Shown here: positions 1 to 6,343 of the stretch, one piece after another
Numbering within the stretch: position 1 is the first letter of the stretch
Layout of the letters: every line of letters begins with the position of its first letter
Origin: Streptosporangiaceae bacterium
Lineage (GTDB): Bacteria > Actinomycetota > Actinomycetes > Streptosporangiales > Streptosporangiaceae
DNA length: 6,343 nucleotides
Direction: 5' to 3'
Assembly (NCBI GenBank): GCA_030041195.1
Contig: JASHOI010000770.1
Span: forward strand, 1 to 6,343
Translations under genes and position numbers: made by a program
Notes under the pieces: model-generated
Database searches by the model: none
What the model was told of the DNA's origin: nothing
The model's input: only the letters and a program-made list of their open reading frames with translations

Positions 1-19
1 GCCCGCCGAGGCGCGGACG

Positions 20-994
20 ATGCTCGGCGAGCGCGCCGGTGACGGGGCCGCCGGCGACGGCCCGCTGCCCGCGGTGCGGGAGCTGCCCGCGGACCCGCCG
101 GACGCCCGGCGGGCGAAGAAGGCGGAACGCCTCGTCGCGGCGCTGTTTATTCTGTCGTTCCTGGCCAGCATCGGGTTCATCGCCGCCTACGTCGGGCTCG
201 AGGTGAACTCGGTCGACGCGACGCTGCGCTCCAACCTGGCCCTGGGCCTGGCCATGTCGGTGGCGTTCCTCGCGGTCGCCGTCGGCGCCGTGATCTGGGT
301 CAGGAACATCATGCCCCCGGTGGAGCTCACCGAGCAGCGGCACCCGATGGCCTCCACGCCGGAAGAACGCGCGGCCTTCAAGAAGACGTTCACCGAGGGC
401 GCGGAGGCCAGCCAGTTCGTGAAGCGGCCGCTGCTGCGGCGCACCCTGATCGCCGCGACCGTGCCGCTCGCCGCCGCCCCGATCGTGCTGCTGCGGGACA
501 TGGGCCCGCTGCCCGGCACCTACCTGCGGCACACGGTGTGGCGCAAGGGCCTGCGCCTGGTCACCTACGGGGCCAACACCCCGATCTCCCCGGCCGAGTT
601 CAGCTCACCCGGTGGCATGATCACGGTGATACCCGAGGGCTACCAGGACGACCCGGAGGCGCTGGCCGCCGCAACCTCTATCATCATCAAGTTCCGGCCC
701 GGGGAGCTGCAGCCGCCCACGGTGATGAACTGGACCGTCGACAACATCGTGTGCTACTCGAAGATCTGCACCCACGTCGGCTGCCCGGCGGCGCTGTACG
801 AGCAGACCACGCTGCACATCCTCTGCCCGTGCCACCAGTCGACGTTCAACGCGCCGCGCGGCGCCCAGGTGCTGTTCGGCCCGGCGCCGCGGCCGCTGCC
901 GCAGCTGCCGTTGACCACGGACGCCGAGGGCTACCTGGTCGCCGCGAGTGACTTCCACGAGCCCGTCGGCCCGAGTTTCTTCGAGCGGGGATGA
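20..994 (+). CDS. qcrA: Rieske iron-sulfur subunit of cytochrome bcc complex (QcrA)
   Basis: QcrA carries electrons from menaquinol bound at QcrB to cytochrome c (QcrC) through a [2Fe-2S] cluster at the outer face of the membrane. Both Rieske boxes are intact: CTHVGC at residues 250-255 and CPCHQS at 269-274. By family precedent C250 and C269 bind one iron, H252 and H272 the other, and C255-C271 form the disulfide. Three hydrophobic segments lie at about 38-60, 72-94 and 142-158, the arrangement typical of actinobacterial QcrA rather than the single helix of mitochondrial Rieske proteins. A twin arginine (R140-R141) precedes the third helix, consistent with Tat-dependent insertion. The chosen ATG has a GAGG 8 bases upstream, but the frame stays open to the left window edge, so the true start may lie outside. 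At 324 residues it is somewhat shorter than the family members I recall. The stop lies 7 bases before the preferred qcrB start, suggesting one operon. Function is secure; the start is not. Confidence 0.95.
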   Translation: MLGERAGDGAAGDGPLPAVRELPADPPDARRAKKAERLVAALFILSFLASIGFIAAYVGLEVNSVDATLRSNLALGLAMSVAFLAVAVGAVIWVRNIMPPVELTEQRHPMASTPEERAAFKKTFTEGAEASQFVKRPLLRRTLIAATVPLAAAPIVLLRDMGPLPGTYLRHTVWRKGLRLVTYGANTPISPAEFSSPGGMITVIPEGYQDDPEALAAATSIIIKFRPGELQPPTVMNWTVDNIVCYSKICTHVGCPAALYEQTTLHILCPCHQSTFNAPRGAQVLFGPAPRPLPQLPLTTDAEGYLVAASDFHEPVGPSFFERG

Positions 995-1001
995 GTTTGT
1001 C

Positions 1002-2708
1002 ATGAGCATCGACCGGGCGCTGGACAGCGTCGGCGACGCCCTGGACGACAGGTTCCACGGCGCCAGGGGCCTGCGGGTCCTGCTGCGCAAGGTCTTCCCA
1101 GACCACTGGACGTTCCTGCTGGGCGAGATCGCGCTGTACTCGTTCATCATCCTGCTGCTGACCGGGACGTTCCTGACGCTGTTCTTCCAGCCGAGCATGA
1201 ACGAGGTCGTCTACCACGGCGCCTACCACAACCTGGATGGCGTGCGGATGAGCGAGGCATACGCCTCGACGCTGAACATCAGCTTCGACGTGCGCGGCGG
1301 GCTGCTGATGCGGCAGATCCACCACTGGGCCGCCGACCTGTTCGTGGCCGCGATCCTGGCGCACATGCTGCGGATCTTCTTCACCGGCGCGTACCGCAAG
1401 CCGCGTGAGGCGAACTGGCTGATCGGGATCACGATGTTCGTGCTGGCCTTCACCGAGGGCCTGTTCGGCTATTCGCTGCCCGACGACCTGCTGTCCGGCA
1501 CCGGGATCCGGATCCTCGAGGGCGTGCTGCTGTCGGTCCCGGTGATCGGCACCTACCTGACGTTCTTCCTGTTCGGCGGGCCGTTCCCGGGCAACGACAT
1601 CATCCCCCGGCTGTACATCATCCACGTGCTGCTGATTCCGGGCTTGCTGCTCGCGCTGACCACCGCGCACCTGTTCCTCATGGTGCACCAGAAGCACACC
1701 CAGATGCCGGGCAAGGGCCGCACGAACACCAACGTGGTCGGCGCGCCGATGTACCCGTACTTCATGGCGAAGACCGGGGCGTTCTTCTTCTTCACGTTCG
1801 CGGCCCTGGCGCTGGCGTCCACGTTCGTGCAGATCAACCCGATCTGGCTGTACGGGCCCTACACGCCGGTCGGCATCTCGGCCGGCTCGCAGCCCGACTT
1901 CTACATGGGCTTCATGGAGGGCTCGCTGCGAATGTGGCCGAGCTGGACCTGGGACGCCTGGGGTCACACCGTGGCCTGGAACGTGTTCCTGCCCGCGTTC
2001 CTGCCGCTCGGCATCATCCTGACCGGGCTGGCGATCTGGCCGTTCCTCGAGCAGTGGATCACCGGCGACAGGAGCGAGCACCATCTCAACGACCGGCCAC
2101 GCAACGCCCCCACCCGAACAGCGCTCGGCCTCGCCGGGATCACCTTCTACGGGATCTTCTTCGCCGAGGGCGCCAACGACATCATCGCCGACCACCTGGA
2201 TATCTCGCTGTACCTGACCACCGAGATCGCCAGGTACGCGATCTTCATCGGCCCGGTGGTCGCGTACATCGTGACCAAGCGGATCTGCCTGGGGCTGCAG
2301 CGCAGGGACCTGCACCTGGTCGAGCACGGCGTGGAGACCGGGATCATCCGGCAGCTGCCCAGCGGCGAGTACATCGAGGTGACCAGGCCGCTCAACGAGG
2401 ACGAGCGCGCCGCGCTGGCGGTCGAGAACAAGCTGCAGCCCATGCTCCCGGTGGGTGCCCCCGACGCCGACCCGCACGAGCCAAACGTGCCGCCGCCAGG
2501 GCTCCGCGGCGGGATGGGGCGGCTGCGGCTGCGGCTGAACAAGGTCATCACCGAGAGCGTCCCGATGGACGGCCACGGCAACGGCTACGGCGCTCACGGA
2601 AACGGGCACGGAAACGGGCACCCCGAGGCCGAGCACGCCACGGTCCCGTCCAGCGGCCAGCAGGACGCCGTCGAGCACAGCGACGAGGACGGCCAGGGCG
2701 AGTCCTGA
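1002..2708 (+). CDS. qcrB: Cytochrome b subunit of cytochrome bcc complex (QcrB)
   Basis: QcrB is the membrane core of complex III. It binds two b haems and oxidises menaquinol. Numbering from the ATG at 1002 (568 residues), the likely haem ligands are H107 and H121 (14 apart) in helix B and H208 and H223 (15 apart) in helix D; the 15-residue spacing resembles cytochrome b6 more than mitochondrial cytochrome b. The quinol-oxidation motif reads PDFY at 298-301, in place of mitochondrial PEWY. About eight membrane helices can be placed, near residues 38-62, 104-126, 141-160, 200-228, 256-278, 324-346, 372-390 and 408-430. A hydrophilic tail of about 135 residues follows and ends in a His/Gly/Asn-rich repeat and an acidic stretch. 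A GTG at 948 is an alternative in-frame start, but it would overlap qcrA by 47 bases. The ATG at 1002 leaves a 7-base gap after qcrA, has GGGG 11 bases upstream, and gives an N-terminus of the usual family form just before the VFPDHW motif. Confidence 0.96.
   Translation: MSIDRALDSVGDALDDRFHGARGLRVLLRKVFPDHWTFLLGEIALYSFIILLLTGTFLTLFFQPSMNEVVYHGAYHNLDGVRMSEAYASTLNISFDVRGGLLMRQIHHWAADLFVAAILAHMLRIFFTGAYRKPREANWLIGITMFVLAFTEGLFGYSLPDDLLSGTGIRILEGVLLSVPVIGTYLTFFLFGGPFPGNDIIPRLYIIHVLLIPGLLLALTTAHLFLMVHQKHTQMPGKGRTNTNVVGAPMYPYFMAKTGAFFFFTFAALALASTFVQINPIWLYGPYTPVGISAGSQPDFYMGFMEGSLRMWPSWTWDAWGHTVAWNVFLPAFLPLGIILTGLAIWPFLEQWITGDRSEHHLNDRPRNAPTRTALGLAGITFYGIFFAEGANDIIADHLDISLYLTTEIARYAIFIGPVVAYIVTKRICLGLQRRDLHLVEHGVETGIIRQLPSGEYIEVTRPLNEDERAALAVENKLQPMLPVGAPDADPHEPNVPPPGLRGGMGRLRLRLNKVITESVPMDGHGNGYGAHGNGHGNGHPEAEHATVPSSGQQDAVEHSDEDGQGES
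2574..2621 (+). repeat. Short tandem repeat encoding His-Gly-Asn-Gly units in the QcrB tail
   Basis: A 12-base unit, CACGGAAACGGG, occurs twice in perfect tandem at 2595-2606 and 2607-2618, followed by a further CAC. A diverged copy, CACGGCAACGGC, lies at 2574-2585, separated by nine bases encoding Tyr-Gly-Ala. The translation is a run of HGNG units at QcrB residues 525-540. The perfect identity, including the AAC and GGA/GGG codons, suggests recent duplication by slippage. The unit length is a multiple of three, so copy-number change would keep the reading frame. The repeat lies beyond the conserved membrane core. Confidence 0.8.
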
Positions 2709-2714
2709 GGCGCC

Positions 2715-2728
2715 GCCGTAGCCACGGC
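2715..2728. terminator. Weak hairpin between convergent qcrB and nitroreductase genes (candidate terminator)
   Basis: GCCGT at 2715-2719 pairs with ACGGC at 2724-2728 around a four-base AGCC loop. It is the only clear inverted repeat in the 25-base gap between two convergent stop codons, where a bidirectional terminator would be expected. The stem is only five base pairs and has no T-tract on either side. A stem this short is common by chance in such GC-rich DNA, so this is a positional argument more than a structural one. Confidence 0.25.
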
Positions 2729-2733
2729 TCAGC

Positions 2734-3405
2734 TCAGCCGGGCTGCCCCGGCCAGAGCGGCTCAGGGACCTCCAGGCCCAGGTCGGCTCCCCAGGAATTG
2801 CGGTAGGCGATCTCATCCACCGGGCGGCGCCTGGCCACACCCCACCGGCCGGTCGGATAGCCGAACGAAACGCAGCACGCCATCACCCAGCCGTGGCCGG
2901 CGGGCACGCCCAGGATCTCCATGGCCTCGGCGCCGTGGAACACGCCGAGCACGGAGGTCAGCGCGCTGCCGACGCCCTCGGCGCGGGCGGCGAGCTGAGC
3001 GCTCCACACGGCCGGGTAGATCGAGCCGCCGGACGAGTCGCCACGCGAGAAGGCGACCAGGAACAGCGGCACCTCCTCGAAGTGATCGGCGAGATGCTGC
3101 GCCGAGGCCACCATCCGCAGCGTCGCGACGCCGGCCGGGTCCTGCGGAGCGTTCCGTGCGCGCTCGAGCCGCTCGGCGTAGCCCGGCGCCGCCCACAGCT
3201 GGCGGATGCTGTCCCGGTACAGCGGGCCGAGCTGGTCCTTGACCGCGGGATCGTCCACCAGGATGAACCGCCAGCCCTGTGCGTTGCCGCCGCTCGGCGC
3301 GCGGATCGCGGCGTCCAGGATGCGCGCCTGGACCGGGTAAGGGATCGGGTCGGGCCGCACGCGCCGCATCGCCCGGGTGGTGTAGAGCGCCTCGTGAACG
3401 TCCAT
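2734..3405 (-). CDS. Nitroreductase-family flavoprotein
   Basis: The 223-residue product has the features of FMN-dependent nitroreductase-family oxidoreductases, which are usually cytosolic dimers reducing nitro compounds, quinones or related substrates with NAD(P)H. Visible signatures are the N-terminal TRAMRRVRPDPIP stretch (residues 10-22; R11 and R14-R15 are candidates for FMN phosphate contacts), the APSGGNAQGWRF motif at 36-47, the mid-region HFEEVPLFLVAF at 108-119, and the C-terminal GYPTGRWG followed by RRRPVDEI (182-199), a typical family ending. No signal peptide or membrane segment is seen. The gene follows ctaF in the same direction after a 49-base gap, so it could be the distal member of the oxidase operon. 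The sequence before the ATG shows only a weak Shine-Dalgarno match. Substrate and any role in respiration are unknown; family assignment is confident, specific function is not. Confidence 0.88.
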   Translation of the reverse strand: MDVHEALYTTRAMRRVRPDPIPYPVQARILDAAIRAPSGGNAQGWRFILVDDPAVKDQLGPLYRDSIRQLWAAPGYAERLERARNAPQDPAGVATLRMVASAQHLADHFEEVPLFLVAFSRGDSSGGSIYPAVWSAQLAARAEGVGSALTSVLGVFHGAEAMEILGVPAGHGWVMACCVSFGYPTGRWGVARRRPVDEIAYRNSWGADLGLEVPEPLWPGQPG

Positions 3406-3454
3406 TGCCAGGGCAGCCTACGCCACCGCACCATCCGGGGCCGCGGCCACGGCG

Positions 3455-3850
3455 TCAGTGGGCGTAGTGGCCGCGGTAGTACTCGAACACGAAGCCGATC
3501 GTGGCCAGCAGCACCAGCAGCATGCCGATCAGGAACAGCCACCAGCCGATCGCCACACCGATCGCGGCGGTGGCGGCGGCCAGGGCCAGGAACAGCGGCC
3601 ACCAGCTGTGCGGGCTGAAGAACCCGAGTTCGCCGGTTCCCTGGTAGATCTCGCCTTCGGGCTCGTCCTCGGGCCTGGGCGGCAGCCGCCGCCCGGTGAA
3701 CAGCAGGTAAAAGCCGATGAGGAAGGCCAGCCCGACGGCGATGGCCAGCGCGGTCGACCCGGTCGGGTCGTGGGAGAAGTACCAGTAGACGTAGTCCGAC
3801 GCACCAAAGAACGCGGCGCAGCCCAGGAACAGGTAACCCTCGACCTTCAT
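3455..3850 (-). CDS. ctaF: Cytochrome c oxidase subunit IV, actinobacterial type (CtaF)
   Basis: This 131-residue protein matches the small actinobacterial subunit IV of aa3-type cytochrome c oxidase, a structural membrane subunit without redox centres. Four hydrophobic helices are visible near residues 5-25, 32-52, 83-103 and 105-123. The conserved GELGFFSPHSWWPL segment (73-86) lies just before the third helix, after a charged, proline-rich loop (about 54-70). The C-terminus ends in an aromatic and basic EYYRGHYAH stretch. The ATG is supported by an AGGGG ribosome-binding site six bases upstream, which overlaps the ctaD stop codon. Only nine bases separate the two genes, indicating co-transcription and probable translational coupling. 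The length is typical of the family. Confidence 0.93.
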   Translation of the reverse strand: MKVEGYLFLGCAAFFGASDYVYWYFSHDPTGSTALAIAVGLAFLIGFYLLFTGRRLPPRPEDEPEGEIYQGTGELGFFSPHSWWPLFLALAAATAAIGVAIGWWLFLIGMLLVLLATIGFVFEYYRGHYAH

Positions 3851-3856
3851 CTGGCA

Positions 3857-3861
3857 CCCCT
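3857..3861 (-). promoter_or_regulatory. Ribosome-binding site of ctaF overlapping the ctaD stop
   Basis: On the minus strand the bases read AGGGG, six bases before the ctaF ATG. The first two bases are the last two of the TAG stop of ctaD. A ribosome terminating on ctaD would cover this site, which fits translational coupling of subunits I and IV and fixes the ctaF start. Confidence 0.7.
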
Positions 3862-5578
3862 ATTCGGAACTGTCGCTGCTGGTCCCGGCGCCGACCGCGA
3901 CCCGCTCGGCGTGCCGGTCCCGGCCCGTCCTGATGTTCGGATAGTGCAGGTCGAAGGCGGGCCGCTCGGACCGGATCCGCGGGATCGAGGTGAAGTTGTG
4001 CCGCGGCGGCGGGCACGACGTGGCCCACTCCAGCGAGTTGGCGAAGCCCCACGGGTCGTCGGCGGTGACCCGCTCGCCGTGCTTCCAGGTCTTGTAGACG
4101 TTGTAGAGGAAGATGAAGGTCGACGCGCCGAGGATGAACGCGCCGATCGACGAGATGTCGTTCAGCGTCGTCGCCAGGTGCGGCAGGAACGGGTAGTTGG
4201 CCACCCGGCGCGGCATGCCCATGAGACCCAGCCAGTGCTGCACCAGGAACGTCATGTTGAAGCCGATGAACACGGTCCAGAAGTGGAGCTTGCCGAGCGT
4301 GTTGTCGAGCATCTTGCCGGTCCACTTCGGCCACCAGAAGTAGAACCCGGCGAACGTGCTGAACACCACGGTGCCGAACAGCACGTAGTGGAAGTGCGCG
4401 ACCACGAAGTAGGAGTCGCTGACCGCGAAGTCGAGCGGCGGCGACGCCAGGATCACCCCGGTGAGCCCGCCGAACAGGAACACGACCATGAAGCCGAGCG
4501 CGAACGCCATCGCGGGTTCGAACGTGAGCTGCCCGCGCCAGATCGTGCCGGTCCAGTTGAAGAATTTAAGCCCGGTCGGCACCGCGATCAGGAAGGTCAT
4601 GAACGAGAAGAACGGCAGCAGCACGGCGCCGGTGGTGAACATGTGGTGCGCCCACACGGTCGTCGACAGTCCGCCGATCGCGATCGTGGCGCCAACCATG
4701 CCCTTGTAGCCGAACAGCGGCTTGCGGGAGAACACCGGGAGGACCTCGCTGATGATGCCGAAGAACGGCAACGCGACGATATAGACCTCCGGATGGCCAA
4801 AGAACCAGAACAGGTGCTGCCACAAGATCGCGCCACCGCTGTTCGCGCTGAACACCTGCGCTCCCAGCTTGCGGTCGATCTCGAGCACCAGCAGCGCGGC
4901 GGCCAGCACCGGGAAAGCGATCAGCACGAGCACGCTGGTGACCAGGATCGTCCAGGTGAACAACGGCATCCGGAACATCGTCATGCCCGGCGCGCGCATG
5001 CAGCAGATCGTGGTGACGAAGTTGACGCCGCTCAGGATCGTGCCGAAGCCGGACAGCACCAGGCCCATGATCCACAGGTCGCCGCCGACGCCCGGCGAGT
5101 ACAGCGAGCTGGTCAGCGGCGAGTAGGCGTACCAGCCGAACGCCGCCGAGCCGCCCGGGGCGATGAAGCTGAACAGCAGGATCAGGCCGCCGAACGCGAA
5201 CGCGTAATAGCTGAACAGGTTCAGGCGCGGGAACGCCACGTCCGGCGAGCCGATCTGCAGCGGCATGATCTCGTTGGCGAACCCGACGAACGTCGGCGTG
5301 GCGAACAGCAGCAGCATGATCGTGCCGTGCATGGTGAACAGCTCGTTGTACACCTGGTCGGACACCAGGTGGTTGTCCGGCCCCATCAGCTGCGCGCGCA
5401 TGATCATGGCCATCGCGCCGCCGGCCAGGAAGAAGAAGAACGAGGTGATCAGGTACAGGTGGCCGATGATCTTGTGGTCCGTCGACGACAGCCAGTCCGC
5501 CAGGATGTTGCCCTTGCGGTAGGGGGCTGGCGGGGCGGACGGGGCCGCGGCCGGTGTCGGCTGTTGGATGGCGGTCAC
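3860..5578 (-). CDS. ctaD: Cytochrome c oxidase subunit I, aa3-type (CtaD)
   Basis: CtaD is the catalytic subunit of the haem-copper oxidase. It reduces O2 to water and pumps protons. Numbered from the GTG start (572 residues), the ligands are complete: H84 and H397 for haem a, H395 for haem a3, and H262, H311 and H312 for CuB, with Y266 positioned for the His-Tyr crosslink. The D-channel residues N102, D113, N120 and E264 and the K-channel lysine K338 are all present, indicating an A1-type proton-pumping oxidase. The core carries about twelve membrane helices. The C-terminal [15 protein letters not shown] segment (515-529) is typical of actinobacterial CtaD. The N-terminus has a short Pro/Ala-rich leader (about 7-19). 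The frame is open far upstream through ctaC; the GTG at 5576-5578 is chosen because it overlaps the ctaC stop as GTGA and follows a GGGGG ribosome-binding site by six bases. Confidence 0.97.
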   Translation of the reverse strand: MTAIQQPTPAAAPSAPPAPYRKGNILADWLSSTDHKIIGHLYLITSFFFFLAGGAMAMIMRAQLMGPDNHLVSDQVYNELFTMHGTIMLLLFATPTFVGFANEIMPLQIGSPDVAFPRLNLFSYYAFAFGGLILLFSFIAPGGSAAFGWYAYSPLTSSLYSPGVGGDLWIMGLVLSGFGTILSGVNFVTTICCMRAPGMTMFRMPLFTWTILVTSVLVLIAFPVLAAALLVLEIDRKLGAQVFSANSGGAILWQHLFWFFGHPEVYIVALPFFGIISEVLPVFSRKPLFGYKGMVGATIAIGGLSTTVWAHHMFTTGAVLLPFFSFMTFLIAVPTGLKFFNWTGTIWRGQLTFEPAMAFALGFMVVFLFGGLTGVILASPPLDFAVSDSYFVVAHFHYVLFGTVVFSTFAGFYFWWPKWTGKMLDNTLGKLHFWTVFIGFNMTFLVQHWLGLMGMPRRVANYPFLPHLATTLNDISSIGAFILGASTFIFLYNVYKTWKHGERVTADDPWGFANSLEWATSCPPPRHNFTSIPRIRSERPAFDLHYPNIRTGRDRHAERVAVGAGTSSDSSE

Positions 5579-6343
5579 TGAACACCCCCAGCTGAGTTCT
5601 GCTGTGCCTGCTGCGCCGCGATCCACTTCTTGAACTGGGCGGCCGGAACGATCTTCACCCGGAACAGCATCCGGCTGTGATAAAGCCCGCAAAGCTCGGT
5701 GCACCGGCCGATCCCGCTGTAAGCGGCGGTCGGCGTCACCTCGAAGTGGTTCGGGTGATCGGGGATCACGTCGCGCTTGAAGTCGAACGGGATGATCCAG
5801 AACGAGTGGATGACGTCCGTCGAGGCGAGGTTGAACCTGACGGTCTCCCCGATCGGGATCTCCAGCAGCGGAAGCAGGTTCTCGTTGCCGGGCACGTTGC
5901 CGTTCCACATCTCGCCGAGCTCGGTCACCTCGCCGTACTCCGACCGGGCCACCTTGTACTGCGGGTACTGGAACTCCCAGCTCCACTGGAACCCGGTCAC
6001 GTTGATGACCACGTCGGGATGGGGCGGCAGCGCGTCGATGTAGTTCTCGTCCCGTGCCGTGAAGAAGAACAGGACGCCGATCATGATGAACGGCACGACC
6101 GTGTACACGATCTCGATCGGCAGGTTGTAGCGGACCTGGTCGGGAACGCGGTCGGAGCGCTTGCGGAAGAAGATCACCGCGGTGACGATCGCTCCCCACA
6201 CCACGATCCCGACGCACCAGGCGGCGATCCAGGACCCCTGCCACAGGGTCAGCGTCACCTTCGCCTGCTTGGTGACCGGTGCAGGCATGCCCATCCGGGT
6301 GAACGCGTTGGACTGGCAGCCGGCCGTGGCGAGCAGCACGGCC
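5575..6343 (-). CDS. ctaC: Cytochrome c oxidase subunit II with CuA site (CtaC), N-terminus cut by window end
   Basis: CtaC receives electrons at its binuclear CuA centre and passes them to haem a in CtaD. Numbered from the GTG at 6337-6339, the CuA ligands are complete: H178, C213, E215 (backbone carbonyl), C217, H221 and M224, within [14 protein letters not shown] (211-224). The aromatic electron-entry patch [11 protein letters not shown] lies at 116-126. Two membrane helices lie near 36-58 and 75-95, before the periplasmic cupredoxin domain. The first visible residues read [11 protein letters not shown], the end of a signal peptide with a lipobox-like cysteine (C8). The frame stays open to the window edge, so the real start and most of the signal peptide lie outside; the GTG at 6339 is very unlikely to be the start. 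The last bases overlap the ctaD start by four. It is the first visible gene of the ctaC-ctaD-ctaF group, so the operon promoter is probably outside the window. Confidence 0.95.
   Translation of the reverse strand, partial: AVLLATAGCQSNAFTRMGMPAPVTKQAKVTLTLWQGSWIAAWCVGIVVWGAIVTAVIFFRKRSDRVPDQVRYNLPIEIVYTVVPFIMIGVLFFFTARDENYIDALPPHPDVVINVTGFQWSWEFQYPQYKVARSEYGEVTELGEMWNGNVPGNENLLPLLEIPIGETVRFNLASTDVIHSFWIIPFDFKRDVIPDHPNHFEVTPTAAYSGIGRCTELCGLYHSRMLFRVKIVPAAQFKKWIAAQQAQQNSAGGVQ
5585..5589 (-). promoter_or_regulatory. Ribosome-binding site of ctaD within the ctaC 3' end
   Basis: The minus strand reads TGGGGGTG, with the G-run six bases before the GTG start of ctaD. The start itself overlaps the ctaC TGA in a four-base GTGA (5575-5578). 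Together these favour this start over any other in the long upstream open frame, and they suggest translational coupling of subunits II and I. Confidence 0.65.

Noticed and set aside
948..1001. GTG start of qcrB inside qcrA
   Set aside because: It adds 18 residues of low-complexity Ser/Thr sequence and overlaps qcrA by 47 bases. The ATG at 1002 fits family length and operon spacing better, though the GTG cannot be excluded.
846..2840. Long minus-strand open frame opposite qcrB (664 codons)
   Set aside because: It is antisense to a well-supported QcrB with all haem ligands. Its translation is rich in Arg, Gln, Val, Asp and Glu without recognisable domains, as expected for a shadow frame in high-GC DNA.
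3439..3448. Perfect palindrome GGCCGCGGCC between ctaF and the nitroreductase gene
   Set aside because: A ten-base G/C palindrome is common by chance at this base composition, and its centre forms the loop region of the weak hairpin already noted. There is no evidence that it is an operator.
2958..4334. Minus-strand open frame crossing the nitroreductase, ctaF and part of ctaD (458 codons)
   Set aside because: It runs out of frame across three genuine genes and encodes Arg/Ala-rich sequence with no domain, so it is a shadow and not a fusion gene.
3458..5581. Long plus-strand open frame opposite ctaF and ctaD (707 codons)
   Set aside because: It lies opposite two clear membrane-protein genes, and its translation is a low-complexity mix of Arg, Gln, Glu, Asp and His with no motif. 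It is explained by the codon bias of the real genes.
5579..6244. N-terminal extension of the ctaD reading frame through ctaC
   Set aside because: The frame is open, but the extension is Arg/Asp-rich, overlaps ctaC completely and has no family similarity. The GTG at 5576-5578 with a ribosome-binding site and GTGA overlap is the better start.

Overview
The window is a high-GC stretch with very dense coding and strong G/C third-position bias. Its gene content is that of an actinobacterium (Actinomycetota): a three-helix QcrA Rieske protein, a QcrB with a long C-terminal tail, and the small oxidase subunit CtaF, which is specific to actinobacteria. I cannot name a genus from the sequence alone.

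Layout. On the plus strand, qcrA (Rieske iron-sulfur protein, from about 20 to 994) is followed by qcrB (cytochrome b, 1002-2708). This is the distal part of a cytochrome bcc (complex III) operon; qcrC and probably ctaE would be expected to the left, outside the window. On the minus strand, reading from the right edge, come ctaC (oxidase subunit II, start cut off by the window end), ctaD (subunit I), ctaF (subunit IV) and a nitroreductase-family flavoprotein (2734-3405). The two groups converge, with only 25 bases between the qcrB stop and the nitroreductase stop. No gene-free stretch exceeds 50 bases.

How the genes work together. In actinobacteria, menaquinol is oxidised by the QcrABC complex. 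Electrons pass from QcrB haems and the QcrA [2Fe-2S] cluster to the dihaem QcrC, then directly to the CuA centre of CtaC, and on to haem a and the haem a3/CuB site of CtaD, where oxygen is reduced. CtaF is a structural subunit of that oxidase. All metal ligands I could place in QcrA, QcrB, CtaD and CtaC are present, so the encoded proteins look functional. The nitroreductase has no established role in this pathway; it is a co-directional neighbour.

I found no mobile element, CRISPR array, RNA gene or clearly new system. The points most worth a second look are the nitroreductase following the aa3 oxidase genes, a perfect 12-base tandem repeat encoding a His-Gly-Asn-Gly tail on QcrB, the apparent Tat motif inside QcrA, and a possible gene end overlapping the qcrA start.
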